The notes beneath the pieces are model-generated. The model was not told the origin of the DNA. It did not search any database and worked only from the letters and a program-made list of their open reading frames with translations. 64,000 bases of DNA from Fasciolopsis buskii (lineage: Eukaryota > Platyhelminthes > Trematoda > Plagiorchiida > Fasciolidae). The stretch spans positions 393,071-457,070 of the forward strand of contig LUCM01000180.1 in NCBI GenBank assembly GCA_008360955.1. Direction: 5' to 3'. A program made the translations under genes and the position numbers. Every line of letters begins with the position of its first letter. Within the stretch, counting starts at the first letter, position 1. This document shows positions 46,866 to 59,654 of the stretch, one piece after another.

Positions 46866-49728
46866 TTTTGTATTGGTAAAATAATTAAGCTATTGTAGAC
46901 TAAACACTAGACACACCAGAGGCCAATCGCAAACCAGTAGGCAGAGAAGGATACGATTGACAAATCTACTTCAACCTACAAAAGACTCACCGGAAAGTAG
47001 AATGAAAACTCTTGAAGTAGATGTAGTGTAGTGAACAGCTTACAGATGAAATTACTAACTTCCGGAATATCGTCATCCAATCTCAAACCTGACGGGGAAG
47101 CAAACAATATGTTCAAATGGACTGGGATTTATTTTGCAGCATAAAGGTTTATTAAAGTAACCATGCATCAAGGGTGTCTGCGCATAGAAGCAGATAGCGT
47201 CCAGGGCTCTTTTTACAAGCTCTTCAACAGTACACCCTGGCTGGCAAACAAAAGGAAAATTTTTGTCAAGTCTTCACATCGTTTCGTTGATTGTACAGTT
47301 TTATATGCACACGCACAGATAAAGCAAGTAGAAATACAAGCAAATCATCTTTGATTCTGTTTCAGTCACGTGAGGTTTAGCAAAACCACCTTGTCTTTTC
47401 ACGTTTCCGTGCGCTTGACGAATTTCTGTACATACTCAAGTATCATTCCTTGTGAATTGTTTGCTCTTAACCGGAAAAAAACGGTAATCCAATGCGATAA
47501 AAGTCTCCCTGCTAAATGAAATTGTAACTGGCGTGAACCATCATTTTTAATTCTGCGAGAAATAGATCCACTTGTACTCGAGAATAGCGACTTATTAAAA
47601 ATAGGTAATAACGGAACTAACAGTCGCCATGGCAAACCCGAATGATGGAGGTTGTCAAATGAATCTTGCCTTGAGAAAACCAGTAATACAGGCTAACTGC
47701 AAAAAAAAGTAGCCGACCTGTTGCTTTATCTGCAGACAAAAATACAGCGCTTCACTGGATAGAATAGAGACTTATTTCTACCGTGGTTGAGAAAGTTCTT
47801 TCCCCCAGGAGAACAACGATAATTCTCCATGAAAGATATTCAACAAACGCTTGAATTCTCATATTCTAGGGGGAATTTCTCATTCCAGTTTCCCCACATG
47901 TGCTTGCCGAAGTACATGGCAACTGAAATTCAACGTACTTCCCTCTCTCATGCTCCAGCAAAAAATGCTTGGAGTGTGCAATAGAGCAACAGTTGACCAC
48001 GATACTGCAAATTTCTACTCAGTGGACGCTCTTCATCGTGCAAATGAGGGAAAGAAAAAAATTGAAAATCGACTACCTTGTGCATTGTTCATTTAATTAA
48101 CTAACAGCATTTTGCGAATTCATTCCAACAACTTATTTGATAATAAGCTTATATTTATTTTATTCTGATTGGGCTAATTCAACCGTTTGTCATTAAGCAT
48201 TTAATTAGCCACTCAGACCAATTCGATTCCCATAGTCACCCTTCCGTACTGGTTCTGTGTTGTGTTCAACTGACTGGACTGTAACAAGTCCCGCTAGAGG
48301 GTGGCATGCAAACTAACACCGACGTCGTCTTTCCTGAGCCAAAAAATCAAACTGCGTCCTTCCATTTGCAAGATGGAATTCGGTTCAACCAATTCTCCGT
48401 CCGCAAGCTGCTATCTGCTTTGCTCCGGGAACACGTGCAACCTAGGTCTGATCACAACCCAATGGAGCTAAAAACGTGTAGTGGATATGAAACAAAAATG
48501 GATGTTATCTTAACAAGCAGTCCATCGAGTGTCTTGATTTTGCTCTATCGTGTTCCGAAGGAATTGTATATTATCTGTCACTAAACACAGGTCGAGAACC
48601 CGATCCAAATGATTAGATTCCGACTCAAGGGAATTAGACTTTCAACGGAGTAGGGAAACCCTTATCAGGCTGATCAAATCCAGACATATCAAGTCACCAG
48701 CTATCCTCGTCCGAAATTGGAGAAGAGTGTGCATCAATTGTAGAAAGACCACTGTTTTCACTCCTCCTCGCTTTCTATTATACAAAAGGGTATATTTGCC
48801 ATGGTGCGTGAACACAAACTACAGAATTCTTTGCAAATGTGCCTCTTTTCTCTGTGTGGACGTGGGCTTCTGTTTCTGGTGAGATCCATAATTTGGAAGC
48901 TTTGTTCTTAAACTATTCGCCTTAATTTCTTCCCGCGAACACCTTTACGTTGAATGAAGGCCTAATCATTCATCCGGTCTCGTCAGTGGTCTCTATATTC
49001 AACAGTTGTTTATGCCTGTGCGTATCTCACACGTTTCGTTATTGTTTGAACGAGTGGTGTCGTACAGTCGTTCAAAATCATTCTTGTGTTCTGGTTGCAG
49101 TCGTTTTTTCTCTACGTTTAACTCAGCTGGTTCACAATGTAAGCAAAAACGCACACACTTTGGGTGTCACCTTTATTCTCGTTACTTTTTTCATCTAAAC
49201 ACCTTGAATGGCAAATCAGCGGAAAATTCTCTTTTGAACCCGAAAACCATTCAAGTTTCGTAAAAGTACTGCGTTGGCTAGATGAACTAAACATGTATTG
49301 TAACAGAATACAGTTTGAAAAATCGAAATTACAAGTGCGGATGCTTGCGGATAGTTCAGCTTGAATATGACCATGTTATGCCAGCAACGAACTGAGCACA
49401 GGGCCAGATCAGGAGAGTGTGGATTGAAAGGAGCTGACCATAATCGACAGAATTTTCAGCAGACAGAAAAATCCACCGTTCCTCATCACATAACCAGGTG
49501 TGCGGACCCCGAATCACAAATGTCCTCTAACTGCACAAAAACCCGATTGTCATTTCATTTCGGTTTGGGCAATCATTAATCTTGCACCAACGTGCTCTGG
49601 TTTTGGCTGCTACCCTACAGCACCATCTAATCAGAAAGCAAAAAAGAACGAGAAATAGCAATAGATCGACCACACAATAATCAGTTGAGCATCTCTGCAG
49701 AAGACGAAAGATTATAGATGCAAGAAGG
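46866..49728. other. No recognised gene
   Basis: The frames at 47,163, 47,399, 47,851, 48,306 and 49,006 have no motif. The last 100 bases (49,630-49,728) may be the 3' untranslated end of the minus-strand non-LTR copy 3. Confidence 0.4.
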
Positions 49729-52405
49729 TCAGTGATCCCAGAATGGAACCGTGCCTAACACTATATCTAACCGTCGCCTGGGGAGATCTCGTGAACTGAA
49801 ACCCGCTGCACTGAAACGAACCGGTCCACTAGTTAGAGTTTTCATACTTTCTTTCCATGTTATTGACTGGCCATCCCGAACAATCTGCCGGTCACTACCT
49901 GCCTCACAGAACACCGTACAATGGAGCAGGCGTTTTGCGGACATGAGTAAGTCATACCGTAATACCGTAGCCTACTAAAGTTCAGCACCTGTTCAAATGC
50001 TAAACTTTATGATCTAGCACCTGACGCCTAATCTCTGACTTGCCGAGAAAAATCTTGCACCATACTTAGGTGATATTTCGAATACAAAGGTAATCAAGCA
50101 TTGAAATTCTTCGCATATCAACAGTCATGTCCCCTAGATCAATATCGACCTTTTGCTGCGTAACCTTGACCTCTGATTGATAATCGGACATGTCATGCCG
50201 ACGCCCGGCTGCTTTAGATCAGTGATTACCAATCTAATCTTCTGTATGAGTGAAGACGTTTCGTCTGAGAGACAACCGCCAAGTGAAATATAACTACCTA
50301 AATAACTAGAACCATCCACCTCATCCAGTTGCTTTCCTGCAAAAACAAGGTTCAGCTTTAAGTCTATACACTCTTGCAACAACATTTTACACGTCCAAAA
50401 CACACCCCAAACATGACCACACTATCGGTCAGATGATCGAGAAAACTTGCTTAGGTATCCACTCAGCAGCACAAAATCACCTGTACAATCCAAGTCTAAC
50501 AAGATATTGTCTGGGCAAACATTAATGTCAGTATTCTCCCATGAGTATAGGAGTATCTCAGTGTCAAAAATGAAAAGATGGAAGGAAGCAACCCTGACGA
50601 ATACCTATTCTCATGGTGAAATTGAGTGGATCATAGCCAAAATCAGGCGTTCGGCTTCGTCTGTTCAATTACGAAGATTGGATGCGTGAAATGAATTTCT
50701 CTCATAAACCCTTTGGTGAGAGGCTGTGCCGAAGGAAGGAACAATCCACTGAGTAGATAGCAGCTGCTAGATTAATGGAGACAGGAACGGTGAATTTACG
50801 GAATGTGTTTATGTTATAAGATTTGTTGCCAAGTGAAAATTTTGCCAACAGAACCTCGACAGGGAAGGAAACCGATATGGTTCTCACCTTTCGCGAGTAC
50901 TAGATAATCGCTGGTAGATATCGCCTACAATTAGTTTGGATACAATGCTTGCTAAACAAATTCTTCCGTGATTTTCACATAAGGATCTATCATCTTTCTT
51001 GTAAATCGGTACATTCATCGATTCACGTCAGTTTTTGGGGAATCTCTTACTTTTCCCGGATTGATCCGAGGAGTTTTGTTAACTCCGACGTTAGCACTTC
51101 GCTGTCCTCCTTGAAGAAGGATGATGATAGCGCATCTGGTGCAGCTACTTCTTACATTTTAAGTGAAGCTACCCCCTCATCACTTTTATTTCCGATTGAG
51201 GATTGACATCCACCTACATTGATTTGCCTGCAGCCATAAGCGGAAGGCCCATTGTGACCGTCGGCCAACTAGACTATTCCCTGAAATGTTTTGCCCAACA
51301 AGCAATCCGAGGTGAGGGTGGATCAGTATGCTGCCGGATTCCCTAATCACTTCGCCTACAGTCGGCTTTCGTGGTCCAGTATTCTTAATCAGTAAGTAAA
51401 GTTTGCGATTATTTCCGATAGCTGCCACCTTTTCTATTTCCCTACACTCTTCCATTTCCAGTGCAGCCGATTATTTCTCGAACTCATGGTCAGTTGACGT
51501 CTCAGGGATCTAAGCGCATCCGGGGACGGATCTGTAAGTATCTAACAGTGCAAATCAAGTCGAGGTTGTCCACTATTTCTGGGACTTGTGCAGAAAGGAA
51601 TTCTGTATGGCAATTACCCCTGAATTCATGGCCTTTTTGATCTACACCCAGTGTTCACTCAGATCCTGTGCATTTTGTTCAGCCGACGACCGCACTGAGA
51701 GTCCTGACTGGAACTGTAGTCGGCGATCATCGTCTAGAGTCAGCTGCGACGGGCAAGCAGCTTTAGTGCTGAAGTGACAACGGACAAGGCGCAAACAACA
51801 GCGCGCTCGAGTCAGGGCTTGATCTGATTCCACAGGTGTGGACCAGAATGATCAATGGTCCTGGTTTGATTGATCGGCTGGGACAAAAAATCAGCCCACG
51901 ATGTGCCGCTCCAATTCCACTAAGTACCGAAGTTGGGCAATAATATCGTCGGTAATGACTGCAACGTCCGTTAAACGCACACTTCGGAGTAATTGAGATA
52001 ACTCCCTATAGAACCCGCATTTGGTCTCAGGAGAGCTGCACTCAGTGGACACAAACATACGACGCTGCAGTCGATTGCTGCTGACACGTACACAGCCCTC
52101 CAACCGAAGTGTACATAAACGGCTGTTGACTGAGATCCAGCCTAGCAATGTACGCTCCGCTCACATGCGCCGAACGGTCCCAACGCCAGGCAGACCACGA
52201 GCGCTCGAAAATGGATTACGGACAAGCGAATAGTGAGGCGACAGAATGAGATTGGATCTGGGCCACGAAGAGTAACCTCGGAAGTGCGGTCCTGTGTGTG
52301 CATTTTGGGGACACAGTATGCATCTATTTCGAAAGCTTCAGAAGTTCTAGCTAGAGCAACTTGTTTCTCTATTTGTGTGGTATGCAGACATTAAAGGGAG
52401 TTAGT
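49729..52405 (-). pseudogene. Endonuclease-RT ORF of non-LTR copy 3
   Basis: Endonuclease: VALARTSEAFEIDAYCVPKM, HTQDRTSEVTL, FSSARGLPGVG, LLGWISVNSRLCTLRLEG and KCGFYRELSQLLRSVRLTDV, the last followed at 51,891-51,970 by ELERHIVG. After FFVPADQSNQDH the frame jumps to SFWSTPVESDQALTRAR; an intact protein has some 50-60 residues between these. The terminal SDH histidine is Q. Linker and RT: LDDDRRLQFQSGLSVRSSAE, AAIGNNRKLYLLIKNTGPRK, APDALSSSFFKEDSEVLTSE. The catalytic box at 50,473-50,500 reads LDCTGDFVLLS where LDYADDFVLLS is expected. Then CKMLLQ, LDEVDGSSYLGSYISLGGCL, RRISMLDYLCIRNIT, EIRRQVLDHKV, and the last block DGQSITWKESMKTLTSG. The domain order is complete. Confidence 0.87.
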
Positions 52406-53075
52406 TGAAGGGAAAATTTAGGTTTAATTAATTCATCGAGACTATATGTTCCACTAATTCTGCCGCAATTCTTCGTCGCAACTTGAGTGGTCTGTACATT
52501 GAAAGGACGAAAATTCAAAGTTTCCCTGCAGAAAAGATGCTGGAGATATTCGGGCTAACGGCATTTTGCGGCTGCCCACGTCGCAGGAGTGTTTCTTTGG
52601 GAACCCTAACCGGAGCCCTTGACTCAAAAGTGTTATCCACAAGGCAGTGGGGCATTACCGCAGCGCGGGAACTCGGAGCCAGGGCATATCTATCAGTATT
52701 CCCACCTGACCGAAGAAATGGGCAGCGCCGCCATGGATAACCTGCACGACGACTGATGCAGTATGAAACTAATTGATTTGTACTATTCACTGAGGTTTTA
52801 GACTAGAGAACTGTTAGAGTTGCCAGACAAAGTCTTTGGTTTCAACGAGAACCTGTCCACATTGCAGCCGGTAGTGACAGCGTCCGAGGTACCTCTATAG
52901 TCCAAGTATTCTTCCACTTACTTTATTCGATTGAGTTACCAGCTCAAATCAACCCTCAACCTGAGGACCTGGAGAATACTTCGTCAGGTCTCTGACCATT
53001 GACCTTCCAGGCAAAATTGAATGTTTGAGATAAGCCATCTTGTGTATCTCGTGGGTTTATGGAGGCAAGTAAGCC
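49729..53075 (-). mobile_element. Non-LTR retrotransposon, near-complete dead copy 3
   Basis: About 3.3 kb, reading leftward: leader at about 52,410-53,075, endonuclease at 51,640-52,405, RT at 50,134-51,455, C-terminal region at 49,729-50,134. The leader carries the same blocks as copies 1 and 2: ATAACCTGCACGACGACTGA at 52,737-52,756, ACCAGCTCAAA with GAGGACC at 52,932-52,969, and ATGGAGGCAAG at about 53,060. The distance between the first two blocks is about 205 bp here and 210 bp in copy 2, so the leader is collinear. It is the best copy for reading the protein. It is dead through an endonuclease deletion, a changed RT catalytic box and several stops. Confidence 0.87.
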
Positions 53076-53386
53076 GGTACACCTCATCAAGGTCAGCCCG
53101 ATGGTAACGCCGAAATAAAGGGAAATCTTCAGAGGGAAACTGAGGTCACATTTTGATTCCCTGAATTCTTTTCTTCTAGGCCGAGGGGCAGAAATTAGCA
53201 CTTTTTGATCATGCAATGAATATGGATAGGTTATTTATAATCCCAGTCCTGTAACAAAGCTCCGTACACAGAAGTCGTTGTTTACACAACTCAGTCTCTC
53301 TAGTCACGCGACTGTCCGTGTTCTTAAGGTTATCGACGATGGACATATTTTACTCTACCAAGTGCTGAATACAGATAAATTATGAT
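53076..53386. other. No recognised gene
   Basis: This flanks the 5' end of non-LTR copy 3. A pyrimidine-rich TTCTTTTCTTCTAG lies near 53,175 on the plus strand, but the frame behind it closes quickly. Nothing was recognised. Confidence 0.45.
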
Positions 53387-53460
53387 TACCCGTGATGGCC
53401 TAATGGTTGAGACGTTCTGCGGATGATCCTTTATGCCAAATGGGAAACCCAATCGAGCTA
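53387..53460 (+). repeat. Possible tRNA-like SINE head
   Basis: CCGTGATGGCCTAATGGTTG followed by AGACGTTCTGCGG has the box-A look of serine/leucine-type tRNAs, and ACCCAATCGAGC may be a decayed box B. A similar box-A sequence (CCCTGATGGCTTAGTCGTC) recurs at about 53,863-53,881. Neither folds as a tRNA. They may be two heads of one SINE family or coincidence. Confidence 0.3.
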
Positions 53461-56374
53461 CGTTGGATATCCTTCGAACCTAACAACGCCCGTCAGATTG
53501 AATGAGTTTGCTGCACAGTACAGTTTTCCAAGAAGAGCTCAACACTTTTTTCTTATCACTATTTATTCTACTTTGGAAGTTTGAAAAAAGTAGGCCGGAA
53601 AGCAAAATATGATACGCAGCAAATGACTTCGTTAAAAATATTTTACAAAATCTATCACATGATTCATATCGTGGAGTTGGTTTTTCCCTGTGACTCGGTC
53701 CAACGAGTTGAAAAATTGCATTGCCTTGATACCTCGGATAAAAGAGTATATATAAATATATCAAAAACATCTACTGGCCTGATTGTAATCGGATCCAGTG
53801 AACTCAGAGCGCTAATAACTTTGCACAGTTCTGACCAGTTGGATCGAACAAGCCAGCAGTCCCTGATGGCTTAGTCGTCAAACGAAGACTAATACATCAC
53901 TATGTGTGGATTAGGGAAACAGATAAAGTACATTAATTTTGTGGTAACTAGTGCATCTTTTCCTCACGTTGATACTACCGATTCCAAACGACTTTATTTA
54001 CCTTTCCAAATCTGGCCAACGGGATTTTGCTGAACACAGCTGCCTATATGGTTCAAAGCTGTTGTGTATCAGTGGTTTCCCGAAAATCTTTCCTTCTTTC
54101 TAACAGTATTTTAAGAGAACTTATCAGATCAAATTGGCTCCATCTGCAGACTTAAGGTCGTAAGACTGGTAAATCTGGTATGTTCTGTGGGTTTACCAGG
54201 TGAGTCCAGAAAGCAGTTTGTAATTACCTTGAATAGATGCCTTGCCGTAGTTGGCGAAGCACTGGAGCTGACAACCCAACATTAAGTTGATAGTTGAGGT
54301 CGATAAATCTATATATACATTACTACTACGGATCTAATCAAAAATGAGAGACATAGGACTACAAATGAAATGTTTCGCACCTTACCTTTCAAGATAGACC
54401 ATGTTGATGAGTGATCTTTATGGCTGCTTTGACTTTACCTGGGCGGGTTATTCAAGGACAACAAACTGAGATTTAAGGTGCAACCAGTAGGGTGCATTGA
54501 GCTTATTGTTTATAAAACGTTAAGCGCTCGTTCTTACTTGAATCAGGCATGAGATAATTAAATGATATTCTTTATGACAAACCAAAGGATTTCATAGACT
54601 ACCGAATACGCTATTTAATACGGACAAGAAAATCTGTACACGAACTTGTAGTACGCTTATTCTTCTTGCTGATTTATTACATAATAAACTCTTCAAGCAT
54701 CGAATCTACTGAGGAGGTGGTATATTGTTTACCTTTCCGATGTTTAAATGGGCACTGAAATTTTGATTCCACAGAGGTACTAGATACAAACCTATTTTAC
54801 TCCTTTTTAAGTACAGACACTAAGTTTTCAAACACATTGATCTCAAGGCCACTGGGGGAGAATACCGTAAATTCCACGCTGAAAATCCCCACGTAATCAG
54901 ATAAGTCGATTAGTAAACACATTCTGTATTTCTTTCTTTCCCAAGAGCCAGATGAAAATGGGCGTTGCTGCAATGAAAATTCTCCCCACGTGGCACGTAT
55001 TTGTGGGCCACGCCAGAACTGACACCCACCAGCAAAACTAGTCGTTCGCAAGAATAAAGTCCATGTAAAATGCAAGTTTTGCTTAGAATTAGCGAATGCT
55101 CTTTGACAGGTTCGGTGCATGCTGTATATTAGGTAACATCTGAGGCATTACTGACTTCCCTATCTACTTCTGGAGAAGTGCGCAACATTCATCTGTTAGA
55201 TCCTCCTGGCTTAAAGAAGGAAAAGACTTTCGACAAAGTCTTTGCATTAAGTGCGTACCCGTGTCGTGTCCCAAAACTTCTTCACTTCCCATGTTCGCCT
55301 GATTTGGCGTTGGCTGCCGCGAGCGTTCATTTACCCTAAATGTAATCCATTCCCAGAGTTAAAACATGTGGTTTCTTCGGGTATTTTTACGTACTACTTC
55401 GATGCCCCTCTGTAACATCAGACTTGGAATGGAAAAGGCTTGCCAGATAGATAAAATTTTGTGTCCGTTTCCAAGTAGGCCTTTTTTGCCAGATTGTGGG
55501 TGATATTATGAGATCGCGAAAGTTATATTCTTCAATCACAATTAACAATGGGCTTGACAGCATTTGTGTTGTTTGACTTGTTCTTTCAGAGTTAAGCATA
55601 AAATGACCCCAAAGGGAGTTGAAACACGCGAGTAACAGGTTGTTCTCGCAACAAATGTGATCTCCGTAGCGTTTGATAAATTCCACCTGAGAAACGAATT
55701 TCTTATCAGAATCTACTAAGGCTTAGCAGAAATGGCCCTGGTGGTTCTTTCTGTTTCTTAGACAAATCAGTGTAATCGAAAACGCATAGCTGGCGCTAGC
55801 TGGCGCAAGTCTCTGCTTCGTAGTATCTCTTTTCTTATTGTCCTCAATCAGTCCACATAACAACGTTTCAACTTAAATATCACGGATTAACTTCTCCGAT
55901 TCGGCAACCCTCAATCCACGAACATCTTGCTTAAAGTGTAAACAGTGCTTTGAACAAAAGAAGTAAAAATATCAATGACTTACCAGAAACGTATTTTGCT
56001 ACTTGGTAAAATGCTGACACTGCAAATTTTCTCAGCGCACTGTGTAGCTTTAAACGTCCGACCCGTTATTGAATATCGTGCAAATTTTACAATTATTTCA
56101 GACCTCAATAGCCCTCCGTTACTTTGTCATCCATCAACAGCCGTGGTCCTGAAGAATATTTATACTTTGAATTATCAGTCCGAATGAGAAGACAAAACAT
56201 ACATACTCTCAGGTAAGAATTAAATTAGCTGTTGCCTCAAGAGTGCGCACAGAAGCTCTTCATCGAAGAGTCCACAGAAGAACCACAACTGTGATTCGTT
56301 AATAATTCTGTCATTTGGGCTAGGCCAACCTCAGGAACAAAGGCAGAGTGCCACCAGAATAAACATACATTATC
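53461..56374. other. No recognised gene
   Basis: The plus frame at 53,581-53,874 (97 codons) and the minus frame at 54,797-55,120 (107 codons) are the longest here. Neither shows a motif, signal peptide or splice context that I can support. No named repeat was found. Confidence 0.4.
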
Positions 56375-56450
56375 AGTGGTACCTTGATGAGTGAACAAGC
56401 GCAGGACCAGTTTCACAGTTACTGCCGCTCGTCGTGAATAACAGGGGTTT
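56375..56450 (-). repeat. Hammerhead-like repeat, copy 3 (stem II intact by wobble)
   Basis: On the minus strand ACGACGAGCGGCAGTAACTG is followed by TGAAACTGGTCC. The stem II position reads GCGG-CAGTAA-CTGT, which still pairs at all four positions if two G-U wobbles are allowed. GAAA is present, but the CTGACGA box has lost its first two bases (AC in place of CT). Flanking GATGAGTGAACAA on the plus strand matches copy 2. There is no TA tract beside this copy. Confidence 0.5.
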
Positions 56451-57248
56451 GAGTGCATCAGGAATCCATTTTTCTATCACGATGTCGATCGCAGAGTGCG
56501 AACGTTTGATGAACTGCAACGACCGCGGAAATGGTTATATGCATCCTGGAGTCTCGACTTGTTTGCATGTTCTACTGGCTAGAATTTATGTTCATTTATA
56601 CCACTGATGAATCGTCAATTCAGGATTCCCCGGCAGATTCAACTGAATATTGAACAAAGGCGAAATATTATTCATAAAACTGACAACACAGTGAGTTCCC
56701 AATAAATGAAGCCAACCTAAACCTTTTGTGGGGTCCTATCCGGAGCTGGTGTAAAATAGTACTGTTATCTACCACTTATGGGGTAAATCATTCTTAGACA
56801 AATTTGTGACCGTTTAGTTTCGGGTATTTCCGAACATCCTTGTTTTGAGTAAACAATCACTTTTGAACTTGACTATTCGGAACAAACGGGTCAGTTTGGT
56901 CGGATTAATGCTAAACAGGAGGGAATATAACAGGCTAACCATCCTTTAGAATCCACCTTTATATCCACATTCCATCGCATTTGACGCAGCATTCGGCGAG
57001 CGACGTGTTACCCATCACCACAAACTTTGTAATTTGATTGTTTACACAACTGATTGCCAGTCTCATTGTTCCGCTGTGAGCTGAACCTTTCGGCAACTTT
57101 CATTTATTTGGCTGACTGCTGAAGACCTTTGGTGCTCTGGTCCACATCAACGTTGCATTTTGGCAGCAGCAGATAACGTTTTGATAAAGATGCAAGTTCT
57201 AAGTTTTGGCTTAACGCATGGACTGTGAGACCGATAAACTAAGTGTGA
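56451..57248. other. No recognised gene
   Basis: Nothing was recognised. No open frame of note. Confidence 0.5.
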
Positions 57249-57340
57249 CCGGTGGTGTCGGGGTGGATTAACCATCTATCACCCCAAAACAGTCACCGAT
57301 TCGGATCCCAGCTTGGCCAGTCACTTTGGTGATAGATGGC
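57249..57340. repeat. Perfect 12-bp inverted repeat within a tRNA-like context
   Basis: CCATCTATCACC at 57,272-57,283 and GGTGATAGATGG at 57,328-57,339 are exact reverse complements with a 44-base loop. The loop includes GATTCGGATCCCAG, which resembles a box B, and GTCGGGGTGGATTAACC precedes the first arm. It may be the head of another SINE or a simple stem-loop. There is no second copy in this window. Confidence 0.6.
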
Positions 57341-58615
57341 AAATGGCTATCGCCTGGATCATTACCACACCTAACCTAGCGGGGATTTATGTGGCCGTAT
57401 AAGGGTTCAAGTCTCTCCCTCTGAATCCGTATAATGCACCCTATCGACTATAGAGCATGTCTCCTCCACTACTCTTTTGCTTTATGCAAGTGAACGGTAT
57501 TAACATTGGACTGCAGATTTGAGACGATCGTAAGCATGGCAGTGTTAAACGACCTGATATTTCAGAACACTACCCTAACTATCGTTTGCTATGATTAGTA
57601 ATCGATGAACTCCGTGACTATTAGACAAAACTTAATATCACAATGGCTAACGATTTGCGATTCGTGGTTATAGAAGTCGACTGGAATGTGAAAATAATCG
57701 GACGGACTGGCAGACTGAAGTGGAACAGTTGACTTTTGTCACTGTTCTGGTCACGTGACGGACACGGTGGATCACAAAACCGCAGCAGACTATGATTCAC
57801 TGGAAAGTTCAGAAACCGTTTATCTGTCTGCTCATTTATCGATACTGAGACAAAGCAACCAAAATTGCAGCTCACGTTAATTTTCCAAGAAACAAAACTA
57901 AACGGAACCAATTCATAAAATATCTTACGTTAGCACAAGTGCAAATTCATCAGCGATATATTTTTAATATTTTTGAGCCATTACTAGAATAATATGCCTT
58001 TATTTACCTCGTACCCATTCAAAGCTCTATAAATAATGCAGTGTAGCGTTAAAGGCTATATAAGCCTGTCGAGACAACATTGACGATCTAATATGGGCAA
58101 ACAACACATTTGGTTGCAGTAGTTAATTTCCAAACACTCAGTCCACTTCCTTTTGTCTGAACACTATACGGTCAAACCCCAATTAACAGAGATCCGGATC
58201 CTTGCAATCAACAGACTGAAGGAAATGTCATGATGGTTAAAGGGAAATAAACGGGGAAACATTACTGGACTAACAGTTTGGTTGTTCTGAAGTGACACTG
58301 GTACTCAGATGTTATTTTTAATTGAAAATCCACTTATGCATTATGTATTCGAAATTTGCCCCACGATCCGGAATCGAAAGCAGTGCCTACGAGGATTTCG
58401 CATTTTTCACACCACCTGAAAGTAACTGAAAATCAATCAAACACGTTGTGCGGTTCGCGTCCAGTTGTGTTGTTCGTTTCTGTTGAAAAATGATCTACGA
58501 CGCTAATTCAATAATTAAAACCAAGTTAGTTGCGGTGTTTCATCTTAGCAGTGATTCGCGTAGCCGTTGATGTTCACTTGCTTAGTTTTCACTTGACTGC
58601 CGTGTCCATGGCAAT
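57341..58615. other. No recognised gene
   Basis: The minus frame at 57,621-57,911 has no motif. Nothing else was recognised. Confidence 0.45.
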
Positions 58616-58774
58616 TCAGTGGTCGAGAATCTGCCAGCCAAACTGAAGGACATCGGTTCCATTAAGGTCTGCGACGTCGACTTTTGGGGCATAATGAGCC
58701 AGTGGATTTCTTATTCTACTAACAGTTAACTGTGCTGACAAATAACTGATGAAGAATAGGCCAATCAGTAGCAT
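58616..58774 (-). CDS. Small ORF with signal-peptide-like start, hypothetical
   Basis: From an ATG with purine at -3 (GAAAATGC), about 52 codons run to TGA at 58,616. The start MLLIGLFFISYLSAQ looks like a secretory signal with a plausible cleavage after SAQ, and the remainder (LTVSRIRNPLAHYAPKVDVA and on) is polar with one possible N-glycosylation site (NGT). The frame is open further upstream as well. I see no promoter, splice or polyadenylation support, and an ORF of this length is common by chance. It is listed only because of the hydrophobic start. Confidence 0.18.
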   Translation of the reverse strand: MLLIGLFFISYLSAQLTVSRIRNPLAHYAPKVDVADLNGTDVLQFGWQILDH

Positions 58775-59654
58775 TTTCCTAGTCACTTGTGAACAAACAC
58801 GGGGAGATAAAGCCATCCCTGGGACACAGGGGACCTCAGGAGGTTTGTTCACATTCGTTCTACCATGGTTAAAGTGAGCAGGCTGTTTAAAAAACAGTCT
58901 TACAGCCATTTATTCGTTTAGACTTAGGAAGTCCTGAAATGCTGATAATTTAGACTAACCAGATATGTACCAGTTACCTCATCCAGGATACTATTGTTGC
59001 TTTTCGTCAATTCACGGATAATGTCCCACAGAACTTTTGGGTTGCCTTCACTTATAAGAAACCCACAGCGACAGCTTTCATTGCCGTTAGTAGACAAAAT
59101 GAATATACAAGTGTTCCCAGTGTAGGGGAACACTCAGTGTATACTCCAGTTTGCTGAACCTATTTATGCGTGATGTGTCTGCAATTCCGTCACAGGTTTT
59201 ATCTTATATTTGTTTTCCAGTGAGTCGATTTAGTCAAAATGGTCCTAAATCCTCTGTTTATTGTTGTAAGTTAACATATGTTATCATTAACACCGTTCCA
59301 TCCATCCTTGTCTAGGTGAGACCTGAAAGGCTAGCTTGAACGAAGTCCCCGGTGTTACCGCCAAACAGGCCGCAAAATCCGAGTTCACATATAAATATAT
59401 AACTTCCGTTTAATGTTTGCATATATATACACATATAAAGCACACAAAACTCATTGTGCCCTCACCATTACATGTCATTTTGGCATTCAGCGTTCTAAGT
59501 GGCCTAAATGGACTGCCACTTTATGTTGTTCCATCAACTTTGAGAAAACATTGTCTCATCGGTGAACTCTGTCAGTAGCGTCATCTCCGAAGGTGAAAAA
59601 TGCTTGTTCCATATCTGCTGCTTCATCCTTGCGGATATATAACTCTATAACTTT
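58775..59654. other. No recognised gene
   Basis: The minus frame at 58,924-59,133 has no motif. TA-rich patches lie at about 59,391-59,440. Nothing else was seen. Confidence 0.45.
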
